Source: CAIOSQ01 sp041178225 (lineage in GTDB: Bacteria > Pseudomonadota > Alphaproteobacteria > CACIAM-22H2). Taken from it: 21,820 nt of DNA. Below the pieces are notes generated by a model, which saw nothing but the letters and a program-made list of their open reading frames with translations, did not search any database and was not told the DNA's origin. Below are positions 11,818 through 18,038 of the stretch, in pieces (the stretch's first letter is position 1; each line of letters opens with the position of its first letter). The position numbers and the translations under genes are program-made. The DNA lies in assembly GCA_041178225.1 (NCBI GenBank), contig JBEGVV010000218.1:1-21820 (forward strand), read 5' to 3'.

Positions 11818-12681
11818 ATGAGCGACCAGCCCTCCCCCCCGGCGCCCGAATGGGTGCATTGGCTCGCCTGGGCGACGCGTCGCTTCCAGCCCAAGGGCAT
11901 CGACCGGATCGTGCGCATGCTCTACCCGCCGGGCAACGACCGGCCGATCCGCAGCGTCGTCGACTACGACGACGGCCTGCTCTTCCATTGCGACACGCAG
12001 TCCTTCCTCGAGTGGTACATCTTCTTCTACGGCGCCTTCCGCCCGGAGGTGTCCAGGCTCATCAACCGCATGCTGCGCCCGGGCCAGGTCGCCATCGACA
12101 TCGGCGCCAATGTCGGCATGCACTCCGTCATCATGGCCAACCGCGTCGGCCCCACCGGCCATGTCGTCGTGTTCGAGCCCGACCCGCACCCGATGGGCCG
12201 GCTGCGCCGCAACATGGCGCTCAACGGCATCGACTGGGTGACCACGGTCGAGGCGGCGGTCTCGGCGCGCAGCGAGACGCGGACCTTCTACCTGCACGAC
12301 GACACGATCGGGAACTTCGCGAACGCGAGCCTGGTCGCCGCCAATGTCGGCAAGCAGACCGCCTCGGTCGAGATGCAGGTCGTCTCGATCGACGAGTGGA
12401 TGCGCGACAACCCGCTGCCGCGCGTCGACGTCGTCAAGCTGCTGGCGCAGGGCGAGGAATACAACGCGCTGCAGGGCATGCGCGGGCTGATCGAGCGCGA
12501 CCGCCCGAAGATCTTCTTCCTCTACGAGCCGAGCTACTGGCACCGCCAGGACCTCGAGCTGATGGACGCCGTGAAGTTCTTCGCCGGCCACGGCTACGGC
12601 GTGCAGGAGGTCGAGTTCCGCTCCCGCCGCGAGGTCGTGGGCGAGATCCCGAAGGGGCAGGTCTTCCTCGCGACGCCCTGA
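11818..12681 (+). CDS. FkbM-type SAM-dependent methyltransferase, variant catalytic region
   Basis: FkbM-type enzymes O-methylate sugars, polyketides or other small acceptors. The 287-residue product carries the SAM-binding motif AIDIGANVGMHS and the acidic VVFEPDPHPMGRLRRNM strand-helix typical of the family. It then has SIDEWM and the segment VDVVKLLAQGEEYNALQGM. In ordinary FkbM proteins that last segment reads like IKIDVEGAE with a conserved Asp; here the Asp position is Leu (KLLAQGEE). The N-terminal 90 residues (WVHWLAWATRR..., DDGLLFHCDT, EWYIFFYGAF) look like the acceptor side common in glycan methyltransferases. The start is set by AGAGG and by the promoter upstream; 11770 would add 16 residues. 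It is a single-gene unit convergent with the OmpA-domain lipoprotein. The family is well supported; the substrate is unknown. Confidence 0.85.
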   Translation: MSDQPSPPAPEWVHWLAWATRRFQPKGIDRIVRMLYPPGNDRPIRSVVDYDDGLLFHCDTQSFLEWYIFFYGAFRPEVSRLINRMLRPGQVAIDIGANVGMHSVIMANRVGPTGHVVVFEPDPHPMGRLRRNMALNGIDWVTTVEAAVSARSETRTFYLHDDTIGNFANASLVAANVGKQTASVEMQVVSIDEWMRDNPLPRVDVVKLLAQGEEYNALQGMRGLIERDRPKIFFLYEPSYWHRQDLELMDAVKFFAGHGYGVQEVEFRSRREVVGEIPKGQVFLATP

Positions 12682-12705
12682 CGGGCGCGCGGGCGGCCGG
12701 GCGCG

Positions 12706-13092
12706 TCAGCGCTCGAGGACGATGTCCACCCGCCGTCCCTCGACGGGAAGCGGGCCGGTGCGCTGCGCCTCGCCCAGGACGACGCGGCGCATGGCCGCGG
12801 GTTGCACGCCCGCCTCGCGCAGGGCGTCGGCGACCGCGTCGGCCCGCCGGCGGGCGAGGACGAGGTTCTCGGAGCCGTCGGGCATCTTGTTGGCATGCGC
12901 CTCGATGCGCACGCTCCGCGCGCCGCCGCTGCGGATCTCGCCGGCCAGGCGCTTCGCGAGGTCCCGGCCATCGGGGCCGGGATCGGCGGAGTCCGGCGCG
13001 AAGAAGATCGCATGGCGGTCGTGGTCCTGCGGCACGGAGGCGCAGGACGTCGCCAGGGCGAGGGTGGCGATGAGGATCGAGCGGCGGAGCAT
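12706..13092 (-). CDS. Small OmpA-domain lipoprotein
   Basis: The 128-residue protein starts with a lipoprotein signal (MLRRSILIATLALATSC) whose lipobox ends at Cys17, so it should be lipid-anchored on the periplasmic side. Residues about 25-128 form a compact OmpA/MotB-type domain: an IFFAPDSADPGPDG strand-turn, VRIEAHANKMPDGSENLVLARRRADAVADAL and a closing RRVDIVLE strand. OmpA domains bind peptidoglycan through a conserved Asp after His-Thr and an Arg in the next helix. Here HTD is replaced by HAN (Asn68), while the LARRRAD arginines remain, so peptidoglycan binding may be weak or altered. The gene starts only 29 nt after the 3' end of tRNA-Gly on the same strand and has no obvious promoter of its own. 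The stop faces the FkbM-type gene. Confidence 0.85.
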   Translation of the reverse strand: MLRRSILIATLALATSCASVPQDHDRHAIFFAPDSADPGPDGRDLAKRLAGEIRSGGARSVRIEAHANKMPDGSENLVLARRRADAVADALREAGVQPAAMRRVVLGEAQRTGPLPVEGRRVDIVLER

Positions 13093-13121
13093 GGATCAGG
13101 GCTTCGCTTGCGGGTTCGGAA

Positions 13122-13196
13122 TGGAGCGGGAGAAGGGGTTCGAACCCTCGACCCTCACGTTGGCAACGTGATGCTCTACCACTGAGCTACTCCCGC
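13122..13196 (-). tRNA. tRNA-Gly (anticodon GCC)
   Basis: A complete 75-nt cloverleaf reads on the minus strand. The acceptor stem GCGGGAG pairs with CTCCCGC, and a T discriminator precedes an encoded CCA. The D arm is GCTC AGTGGTA GAGC. The anticodon arm is TCACG TTGCCAA CGTGA with anticodon GCC. The variable loop is GGGTC, and the T arm GAGGG TTCGAAC CCCTT has one G-T pair. All stems pair, so the gene should be functional. It decodes GGC and GGU, GGC being the dominant glycine codon expected in this GC-rich genome. Confidence 0.97.
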
Positions 13197-13252
13197 GGGC
13201 GCCATTCCGGGGCATCGCGCACCGGCGGACCGGAGTTGCGAAGCGGGCGCGG

Positions 13253-13280
13253 ATAATAGCCAGAGACGATCGGATTGCAA
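13253..13280 (-). promoter_or_regulatory. Probable promoter of tRNA-Gly (and perhaps the lipoprotein)
   Basis: On the minus strand TTGCAA (13275-13280), 16 nt, then TATTAT (13253-13258), five of six matches to the -10 consensus. This AT-rich patch stands out in the local GC background. The predicted start leaves about 50 nt of tRNA leader. Confidence 0.55.
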
Positions 13281-13303
13281 GCGTCGCAAAGGGAAGGGCG
13301 GGG

Positions 13304-13334
13304 TTGTCAGCGCGACGCAAACCGTCCATCTAAT
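13304..13334 (+). promoter_or_regulatory. Candidate promoter of the YbbN operon
   Basis: TTGTCA (13304-13309) and TCTAAT (13329-13334) each match consensus in five of six positions, but the spacer is 19 nt, longer than usual. The leader to the ATG at 13417 would be about 75 nt. Nothing else of note is seen between the tRNA and this operon. Confidence 0.4.
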
Positions 13335-13406
13335 GCGCCGGCGGCCCGAGGCGGGCGGCCCCGAGGTTCTCCTCCTCGCGGCGGGGCCCGGAAACGAGAC
13401 CGGTTC

Positions 13407-13411
13407 GAGGA
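13407..13411 (+). promoter_or_regulatory. Ribosome binding site choosing the YbbN-like start
   Basis: GAGGA lies 5 nt before the ATG at 13417. An in-frame ATG at 13333 would add 28 low-complexity residues, has no such site, and overlaps the candidate -10 box. Confidence 0.6.
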
Positions 13412-13416
13412 CATCG

Positions 13417-14325
13417 ATGGAAACCCTGATCGGCGGACGCTCCGCCACGCCGAGCGACATCATCAAGGACGGCACGGACGACAGCTTCGAGCAGGACGTC
13501 CTCGTCGCCTCGCAGCAGACGCCGGTCATCGTCGACTTCTGGGCGCCGTGGTGCGGCCCGTGCAAGCAGCTCGGCCCGGTCATCGAGAAGGTGGTCCGGG
13601 AGGCCAACGGCGCGGTCCGCCTGGTCAAGATCAACACCGACGAGCATCCCTACTTCGCGCAGCAGCTGCGCGTGCAGTCGATCCCGGCGGTCTACGCCTT
13701 CAAGGGCGGCCGGCCCGTCGACGCCTTCGTCGGCGCCCTGCCGGAGAGCCAGATCCGCCAGTTCGTGAAGAAGCTCGGCGGCGCCGCGGCGCCCTCGCCG
13801 GTGCAGGAGGCGATCGAGCAGGCCAAGGCCGCGTTCGAGGCCGGCGACGAGGGCACGGCGAGCGCGATCTTCGGCCAGGTGCTTGCGCACGAGCCCGGGA
13901 ACGTGCCCGCGACGATCGGCCTCGCGCGCTGCTACGCGGGCTCCGGCGACGTGGCGCGCGCGCGCCAGCTCGTCGAGTCCCTGCCCGCCGAGGCACGCAA
14001 GTCCGCCGAGGCCCAGCAGGTGCTGAGCCAGGTCGAGCTCGCCGAGCAGGCGGAGAAGGCCAGCGGCGAGGTTGCCCAGCTGCTCGAGAAGATCGCGCAC
14101 GATCCCGCCGACCACCAGGCGCGGCTCGACCTCGCGGTCGCGCTCTTCGCCGGCGGCCAGCAGGAGGCGGCGATGGACCAGCTGCTCGAGAGCTTCAGGC
14201 GCGACCGCAACTGGAACGACGCCGCCGCGCGCAAGCAGCTCATCAAGTTCTGGGAGGCGCTGGGGCCGACCCATGCCCTGACCGTCGCCGGCCGCAGGCG
14301 GCTGTCCTCGATGATGTTCGCCTGA
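13417..14325 (+). CDS. ybbN: Thioredoxin-TPR co-chaperone of the YbbN/CnoX family
   Basis: YbbN/CnoX proteins hold unfolding proteins during oxidative stress and hand them to DnaK or GroEL. Of 302 residues, about 20-125 are a thioredoxin fold with an intact active site FWAPWCGPCK (Cys46, Cys49), KINTDEHP and the cis-proline QSIPAVYAF. Residues about 130-300 are TPR-like helical repeats (AKAAFEAGDEGTASAIFGQV, ATIGLARCYAGSGDVARARQ, ARLDLAVALFAGGQQEAAM), ending in FWEALGPTHALTVAGRRRLSSMMF. Unlike the E. coli protein, which has lost the redox Cys pair, this one keeps CGPC, as in other alphaproteobacterial CnoX proteins, and could be redox active. The first 20 residues are a variable tail. It is the first gene of the plus-strand operon running to 18031. 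Confidence 0.93.
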   Translation: METLIGGRSATPSDIIKDGTDDSFEQDVLVASQQTPVIVDFWAPWCGPCKQLGPVIEKVVREANGAVRLVKINTDEHPYFAQQLRVQSIPAVYAFKGGRPVDAFVGALPESQIRQFVKKLGGAAAPSPVQEAIEQAKAAFEAGDEGTASAIFGQVLAHEPGNVPATIGLARCYAGSGDVARARQLVESLPAEARKSAEAQQVLSQVELAEQAEKASGEVAQLLEKIAHDPADHQARLDLAVALFAGGQQEAAMDQLLESFRRDRNWNDAAARKQLIKFWEALGPTHALTVAGRRRLSSMMFA

Positions 14326-14345
14326 GCGGGCGGGGCGACGCGCGC

Positions 14346-15020
14346 ATGACCGCCGGCGGCGACGAGGAAAGGCTTCCAGAGACCATCCCGGTCTTCCCGC
14401 TGCCCGGCGTCCTGCTGCTGCCGGGAGGAAGGCTGCCGCTCAACATCTTCGAGCCGCGCTACGTCGCCATGGTCGAGGACGCGCTCGGTTCGCCGCAGCG
14501 CGCGATCGGCATGATCCAGCCGCTCGATCCCGCGGCGGCCGATGCGGCGCCGCCGCTCTACCCGATCGGCTGCCTCGGCCGGATCACCTCCTTCGCCGAG
14601 CACGAGGGCGGGCGCTACCGCTTCCTGATCACGCTGACCGGCGTCAGCCGCTTCACCGTGGTCGAGGAGGTCGACGGCGCGCGCGGCTATCGCCGGATGC
14701 GCGTCGACTGGAATCCCTGGCGCCGCGACTTGCTGGCGACGGGCCAGGCGCCCGAGCCGATGGCCGACCGCCAGCGCCTGCTCGCCACCATCAAGCGCTA
14801 CTTCGCGACCAACGAGATCTCGGCCGACTGGCGCGCGATCACCGAGACGCCGGACGACCGGCTCATCACCACCCTCGCCATGGTCTGCCCCTTCTCGCCC
14901 AACGAGAAGCAGGCGCTGCTCGAGGCGGCCGACCCGTCCGAGCGGGCGCGCACGCTCATCGCCCTGATGGAGATGGGCTCGCTGCAGGCCGGCGACGCCG
15001 GCGACCGGCCGAGGCATTGA
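14346..15020 (+). CDS. Stand-alone Lon substrate-binding-domain (LON N-terminal) protein
   Basis: The 224-residue protein is the N-terminal substrate-binding domain of Lon protease without the ATPase or protease parts. The family signature is at the start: ETIPVFPLPGVLLLPGGRLPLNIFEPRYVAMVEDAL. PIGCLGRITSFAEHEGGRYRFLITLTGVSRF follows, then a helical second half ending in KQALLEAADPSERARTLIALMEM. Such proteins are common next to the YbbN gene in alphaproteobacteria, and their biochemical role is not established; a role in recognising unfolded proteins is inferred from the domain. It begins 20 nt after the thioredoxin gene and ends 10 nt before the Trm112-like gene, so co-transcription is likely. 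Confidence 0.9.
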   Translation: MTAGGDEERLPETIPVFPLPGVLLLPGGRLPLNIFEPRYVAMVEDALGSPQRAIGMIQPLDPAAADAAPPLYPIGCLGRITSFAEHEGGRYRFLITLTGVSRFTVVEEVDGARGYRRMRVDWNPWRRDLLATGQAPEPMADRQRLLATIKRYFATNEISADWRAITETPDDRLITTLAMVCPFSPNEKQALLEAADPSERARTLIALMEMGSLQAGDAGDRPRH

Positions 15021-15030
15021 GGACGCGACC

Positions 15031-15228
15031 ATGGACGCGACGCGCGAAGGCGGCATCGACCCCAGGCTCCTCGAGATGCTCGTCTGCCCGGCGACGCGCC
15101 AGCCGCTCCACTACGACCGCGAGCGACAGGAACTCGTGAGCCGCGCCGCCGGCCTTGCCTATCCGGTGCGCGACGGCATCCCGATCATGCTGGTCGACGA
15201 GGCGCGCCGCCTCGACGAGGCCGGCTGA
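15031..15228 (+). CDS. Trm112/YcaR-family small protein
   Basis: The 65-residue protein has the family core DPRLLEMLVCPATRQPLHYD, then LVSRAAGLAYPVRDGIPIMLVDEARRL. Eukaryotic Trm112 activates several methyltransferases acting on tRNA, rRNA and release factor. Bacterial short forms are less well understood and are annotated only by family. Only one Cys (CPxT) remains where zinc-binding members have CPxC, so it probably does not bind zinc. A GAGGA lies 6-7 nt before the ATG. It is the third gene of the operon. Confidence 0.9.
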   Translation: MDATREGGIDPRLLEMLVCPATRQPLHYDRERQELVSRAAGLAYPVRDGIPIMLVDEARRLDEAG

Positions 15229-15239
15229 GCGCCGCGGCG

Positions 15240-15626
15240 ATGACCGGCTTCGAGACCAGGCACTGGCCCGTCGAGATCCGCCTGCGCAAGGCGGAGAAGC
15301 GGCTCGACGTCGCCTTCGACGATGGCCGCAGCTTCTCCTACCCGGCCGAGCTCCTGCGCGTGGAGAGCCCGTCCGCGGAGGTGCAGGGCCATGGCGCCTC
15401 GCAGAAGCAGGTCGTGTCGGGGCGCCGGCATGTCGGCATCCTCGGGCTCGAGCAGGTCGGCAACTACGCGGTGCGCATCCGCTTCGACGACCTGCACGAC
15501 AGCGGCATCTTCTCCTGGCAGTACCTGCGCGAGCTCGGCGAGAACCAGGACAAGGTCTGGGCCGACTACCTCGCCAGCCTCGAGGCGCGCGGGCTGAGCC
15601 GCGATCCCCCGGCGCGGGCGCGCTGA
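15240..15626 (+). CDS. DUF971 (gamma-butyrobetaine hydroxylase N-terminal-like) protein
   Basis: The 128-residue protein matches the small DUF971 family, related to the N-terminal domain of gamma-butyrobetaine hydroxylase. The recognisable parts are an early PVEIRLRKAEKRLDVAFDDG strand pair, FSYPAELLRVESPSAEVQGHG, a middle VGILGLEQVGNYAVRIRFDDLHDSGIFSW and the helix LRELGENQDKVWADYLASLE. The family occurs widely in proteobacteria, sometimes with iron-sulfur or folding genes. Its function is not known, and nothing in this sequence shows a catalytic site. It starts 11 nt after the Trm112-like gene with only a weak ribosome site, so translation may be coupled. Confidence 0.85.
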   Translation: MTGFETRHWPVEIRLRKAEKRLDVAFDDGRSFSYPAELLRVESPSAEVQGHGASQKQVVSGRRHVGILGLEQVGNYAVRIRFDDLHDSGIFSWQYLRELGENQDKVWADYLASLEARGLSRDPPARAR

Positions 15627-15641
15627 CGGCGCGGGGCGCGC

Positions 15642-17039
15642 GTGTCGGCGTTCCGGCCACCGACGCTCGACGAGCTGCGCCGCGCCGCGAGCTGGCTCGG
15701 CGGCAAGGCCGGCGAGGCGTGGCGGGCGGGCGGCGCGGCGCTCGGCCGCAACCACCTGCGCATCGGCATCACCGGGCTCTCCGGCGCCGGCAAGTCCGTG
15801 TTCACGACGGCGCTCGTCCATGCGCTGCGCCATGGCGGCGCCCATCCCGCGGCGATGCCCCTGCTCGCGGGCGCGCTCGGCCCGCGCGGCTGGACCGCGA
15901 CGGTCGAGCGGCTCGAGGACCTGCCGCCCTTCCCGCTCGCGCGCCATGTCGAGGGCCTGACCGCCGACCCGCCGCGCTGGCCGGAGCCGACGCGCGAGCT
16001 CTGCGGGCTTCGCCTGCGGCTCGCGCGCCGGCACCGCCCTGGCGACGAGGTGGTGCTCGACATCGTCGACTACCCGGGCGAATGGCTCCTCGACCTCGAG
16101 CTGCTCCAGCTCGACTACCCCGCGTGGAGCGTCGCCGCGCTCGCGCGCCTCGGCGCCGAGGGCGCGCCCTGCCGCGAGGCCGTCGATTCGTGGCTCGCGC
16201 GCGCGCGCGACGCGGCATCGGACGCGCGCGCCGCGCCGGGCCTCGTCGAGGCGCATGGCGAGCTCCTCGCCACCTGCGCCGCCGCCGGGCTGCGCCACCT
16301 CCAGCCCGGGCGCCTCGTCGTGCCGCAGGCGGGCGCCGCGGAATTCGCGCCCGCGCCGCTTCCCGCTGACATGGCGGGCGGCGCCCTGCATGCGGCGATG
16401 GCCGCGCGCTTCGCGCGCTACCGCGAGGAGGTGGTCGAGCCCTTCTATCGCGCGCATTTCGCGCGGCTCGACCGGCAGGTCGTGCTGTTCGACGCGATCG
16501 GCGCGCTGGCGGCGGGCGAGGCGGTCTTCGCCGACGCGGGCGGCGCGCTCGAGGCGACGCTGGCGAGCTTCCGCTACCGGCGCATCCCGCTGCTCGACCA
16601 GCTGCGCAGGCGCATCGACCGCGTCCTCGTGCTCGCCACCAAGGCCGACCACGTCACGACCACGCAGTACCTGAACCTGCGCCAGCTCGTCGCCGGCCGC
16701 TTCTCCGGCACGCGCTGGGCCGACGCGATCGACGAGGACATGCTGCGCTTCGACGTGGTGGCGGCGGTGCGTGCCACGCAGGATGGATGGATGCGCCGCG
16801 ACGGCGCGCAGCGCGCCGCCATCTGCGGCGCGCTCAAGGGCACCGGCGAGGCCGCCAGGCGCCTGCTGGTGCCCAGCGACGTGCCGCCGGAGCCGCCAGC
16901 GCGCGAGGCATGGCCAGAGGGCGGCTTCGTCTACGCCGCGTTCGCGCCACCGGACCTGTCGGGCCACGCGGGGAAGCCCTTCCCCAACGTCAACCTCGAC
17001 AAGGCCCTCGACCTGCTCCTCGGAGACTGGCTGCGATGA
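15642..17039 (+). CDS. ycjX: YcjX-family P-loop NTPase
   Basis: The 465-residue protein belongs to the YcjX (DUF463) family of stress-associated P-loop proteins. Walker A is GLSGAGKS at 45-52. The DxxG-like region is VVLDIVDYPGEWLLDLELL near 133-151, and a G4-like ATKADHVT lies near 332-339. ARYREEVVEPFYRAHFARLDRQVVLFD and the C-terminal KPFPNVNLDKALDLLLGDWL are family hallmarks. In enterobacteria ycjX is paired with ycjF and induced with the phage-shock system. Here the pairing is kept, but no psp gene is visible. The start codon is GTG, 15 nt after the DUF971 gene. The stop overlaps the next ATG by 4 nt (ATGA), so the two are translationally coupled. The molecular function is not settled. 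Confidence 0.9.
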   Translation: MSAFRPPTLDELRRAASWLGGKAGEAWRAGGAALGRNHLRIGITGLSGAGKSVFTTALVHALRHGGAHPAAMPLLAGALGPRGWTATVERLEDLPPFPLARHVEGLTADPPRWPEPTRELCGLRLRLARRHRPGDEVVLDIVDYPGEWLLDLELLQLDYPAWSVAALARLGAEGAPCREAVDSWLARARDAASDARAAPGLVEAHGELLATCAAAGLRHLQPGRLVVPQAGAAEFAPAPLPADMAGGALHAAMAARFARYREEVVEPFYRAHFARLDRQVVLFDAIGALAAGEAVFADAGGALEATLASFRYRRIPLLDQLRRRIDRVLVLATKADHVTTTQYLNLRQLVAGRFSGTRWADAIDEDMLRFDVVAAVRATQDGWMRRDGAQRAAICGALKGTGEAARRLLVPSDVPPEPPAREAWPEGGFVYAAFAPPDLSGHAGKPFPNVNLDKALDLLLGDWLR

Positions 17040-18031
17040 CCCAGGGCGGACCGATCGAGCCCGGCCTCTACGATCCGGCCGACTTCGTGCCGCGGCGCAA
17101 GGCGGCGGCGCAGGGCGACGCGCTGCTGCCGGCCGAGGATGGCTTCGTGGCCGCGCCGCGCCCGTCGCGCTGGCGCCGCCGCTTCCTGTGGCTGCTGCTC
17201 GCCTGCATCGCCGCCTATTCGGCCATGCAGGTCGCCGGCGCCGTCGCCGCCGCGGCTGCCATCTCGCCGCCCCTGGGCTGGCTCTCCGGCGCGCTCGTCC
17301 TCGCCACGATCGGCGCGGGCACGCTCTGGGCGCGCGGCGAGGCAGCCGAGCTGCGACGCATCGCGCGCGTCGAGGCGCTCCAGGAAGAGGCCACGCGGCT
17401 GCTCGCCGCGGGCGGCGCGGGCGCCGCCGAGCCATGGTTCGCCGAGGTCGCGCGGCAGCTCGCCGCGACGCCAGGCGCCGGGCCGGGCGTCGCGCGCTTC
17501 CAGTCCATGGCGACCGACGGCTACGCCGCGCCCGACGCGCTGGCCCTGTTCGAGCGCGAGGCGCTCCTCGACCTCGACCGCGCGGCCCTGGCGGCGGTGA
17601 GCCGCGCCGCGCGCGACTGCGCGATCGGCACGGCGGCAAGCCCGCTCGCCGCGCTCGACGCGGCGATCGTCGTCCTGCGCTCGCTGCGCATGATCCGCGA
17701 GGTCGCGGGCTGCTACGGCTTCCGGCCGGGCGGGTTCGTCGCGCTGGCGCTCATGCGCCGCGTGCTGGCCAACGCCGCGGGCGTCGCCGGCGCCGACATC
17801 CTCGGCGAGCTGACGGCGGAGGCGATCGGCGGGCTCGGCCACAAGCTGGCCGGCACCGTGTCGGCGCGGCTGGGCGTCGGCGCCTTCGCGGGCATGCGCG
17901 TGGCGCGGCTCGGCATCGCGACGATGCACGCCTGCAGGCCGCTGCCCTTCCTCGCGCAGCGGCCGCAGGTGTCGCGCGTCGTCGGTCATGCGCTCGGCTG
18001 GCGCGAGCGCGACGACGCGCCGGGAACCTAG
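17036..18031 (+). CDS. YcjF-family membrane protein (TIGR01620/DUF697 type)
   Basis: The 331-residue protein has a short, partly polar N-terminus ending in a basic SRWRRRF. Two membrane helices follow (about 50-75 and 80-98). A long cytoplasmic helical region comes next (RGEAAELRRIARVEALQEEATRLL), then a C-terminal DUF697-like part with hydrophobic, Gly-rich segments (IVVLRSLRMIREVAGCYGFRPG, VAGADILGELTAEAIGG). It follows the YcjX-family gene with an ATGA overlap, exactly the arrangement of ycjX-ycjF, and the two probably act together at the inner membrane. It ends the six-gene operon; its stop lies 7 nt from the stop of the opposing UbiH-family gene, and no terminator hairpin is seen between them. 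Confidence 0.85.
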   Translation: MTQGGPIEPGLYDPADFVPRRKAAAQGDALLPAEDGFVAAPRPSRWRRRFLWLLLACIAAYSAMQVAGAVAAAAAISPPLGWLSGALVLATIGAGTLWARGEAAELRRIARVEALQEEATRLLAAGGAGAAEPWFAEVARQLAATPGAGPGVARFQSMATDGYAAPDALALFEREALLDLDRAALAAVSRAARDCAIGTAASPLAALDAAIVVLRSLRMIREVAGCYGFRPGGFVALALMRRVLANAAGVAGADILGELTAEAIGGLGHKLAGTVSARLGVGAFAGMRVARLGIATMHACRPLPFLAQRPQVSRVVGHALGWRERDDAPGT

Positions 18032-18038
18032 ACGGCGC

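Noticed and set aside
12682..12705. GC-rich gap between the convergent FkbM-type and lipoprotein genes as a two-way terminator.
   Set aside because: Only a 4-bp outer pairing (GACG/CGTC) can be formed; the inner bases do not pair and no T-run follows.
13122..13196. tRNA-Gly as an integration site for a mobile element.
   Set aside because: No integrase, no direct repeat of the tRNA 3' end, and core genes on both sides.
15159..17639. An 826-codon minus-strand open frame opposite the Trm112-like to YcjF-like genes.
   Set aside because: It crosses several well-supported plus-strand genes and has no family signature.
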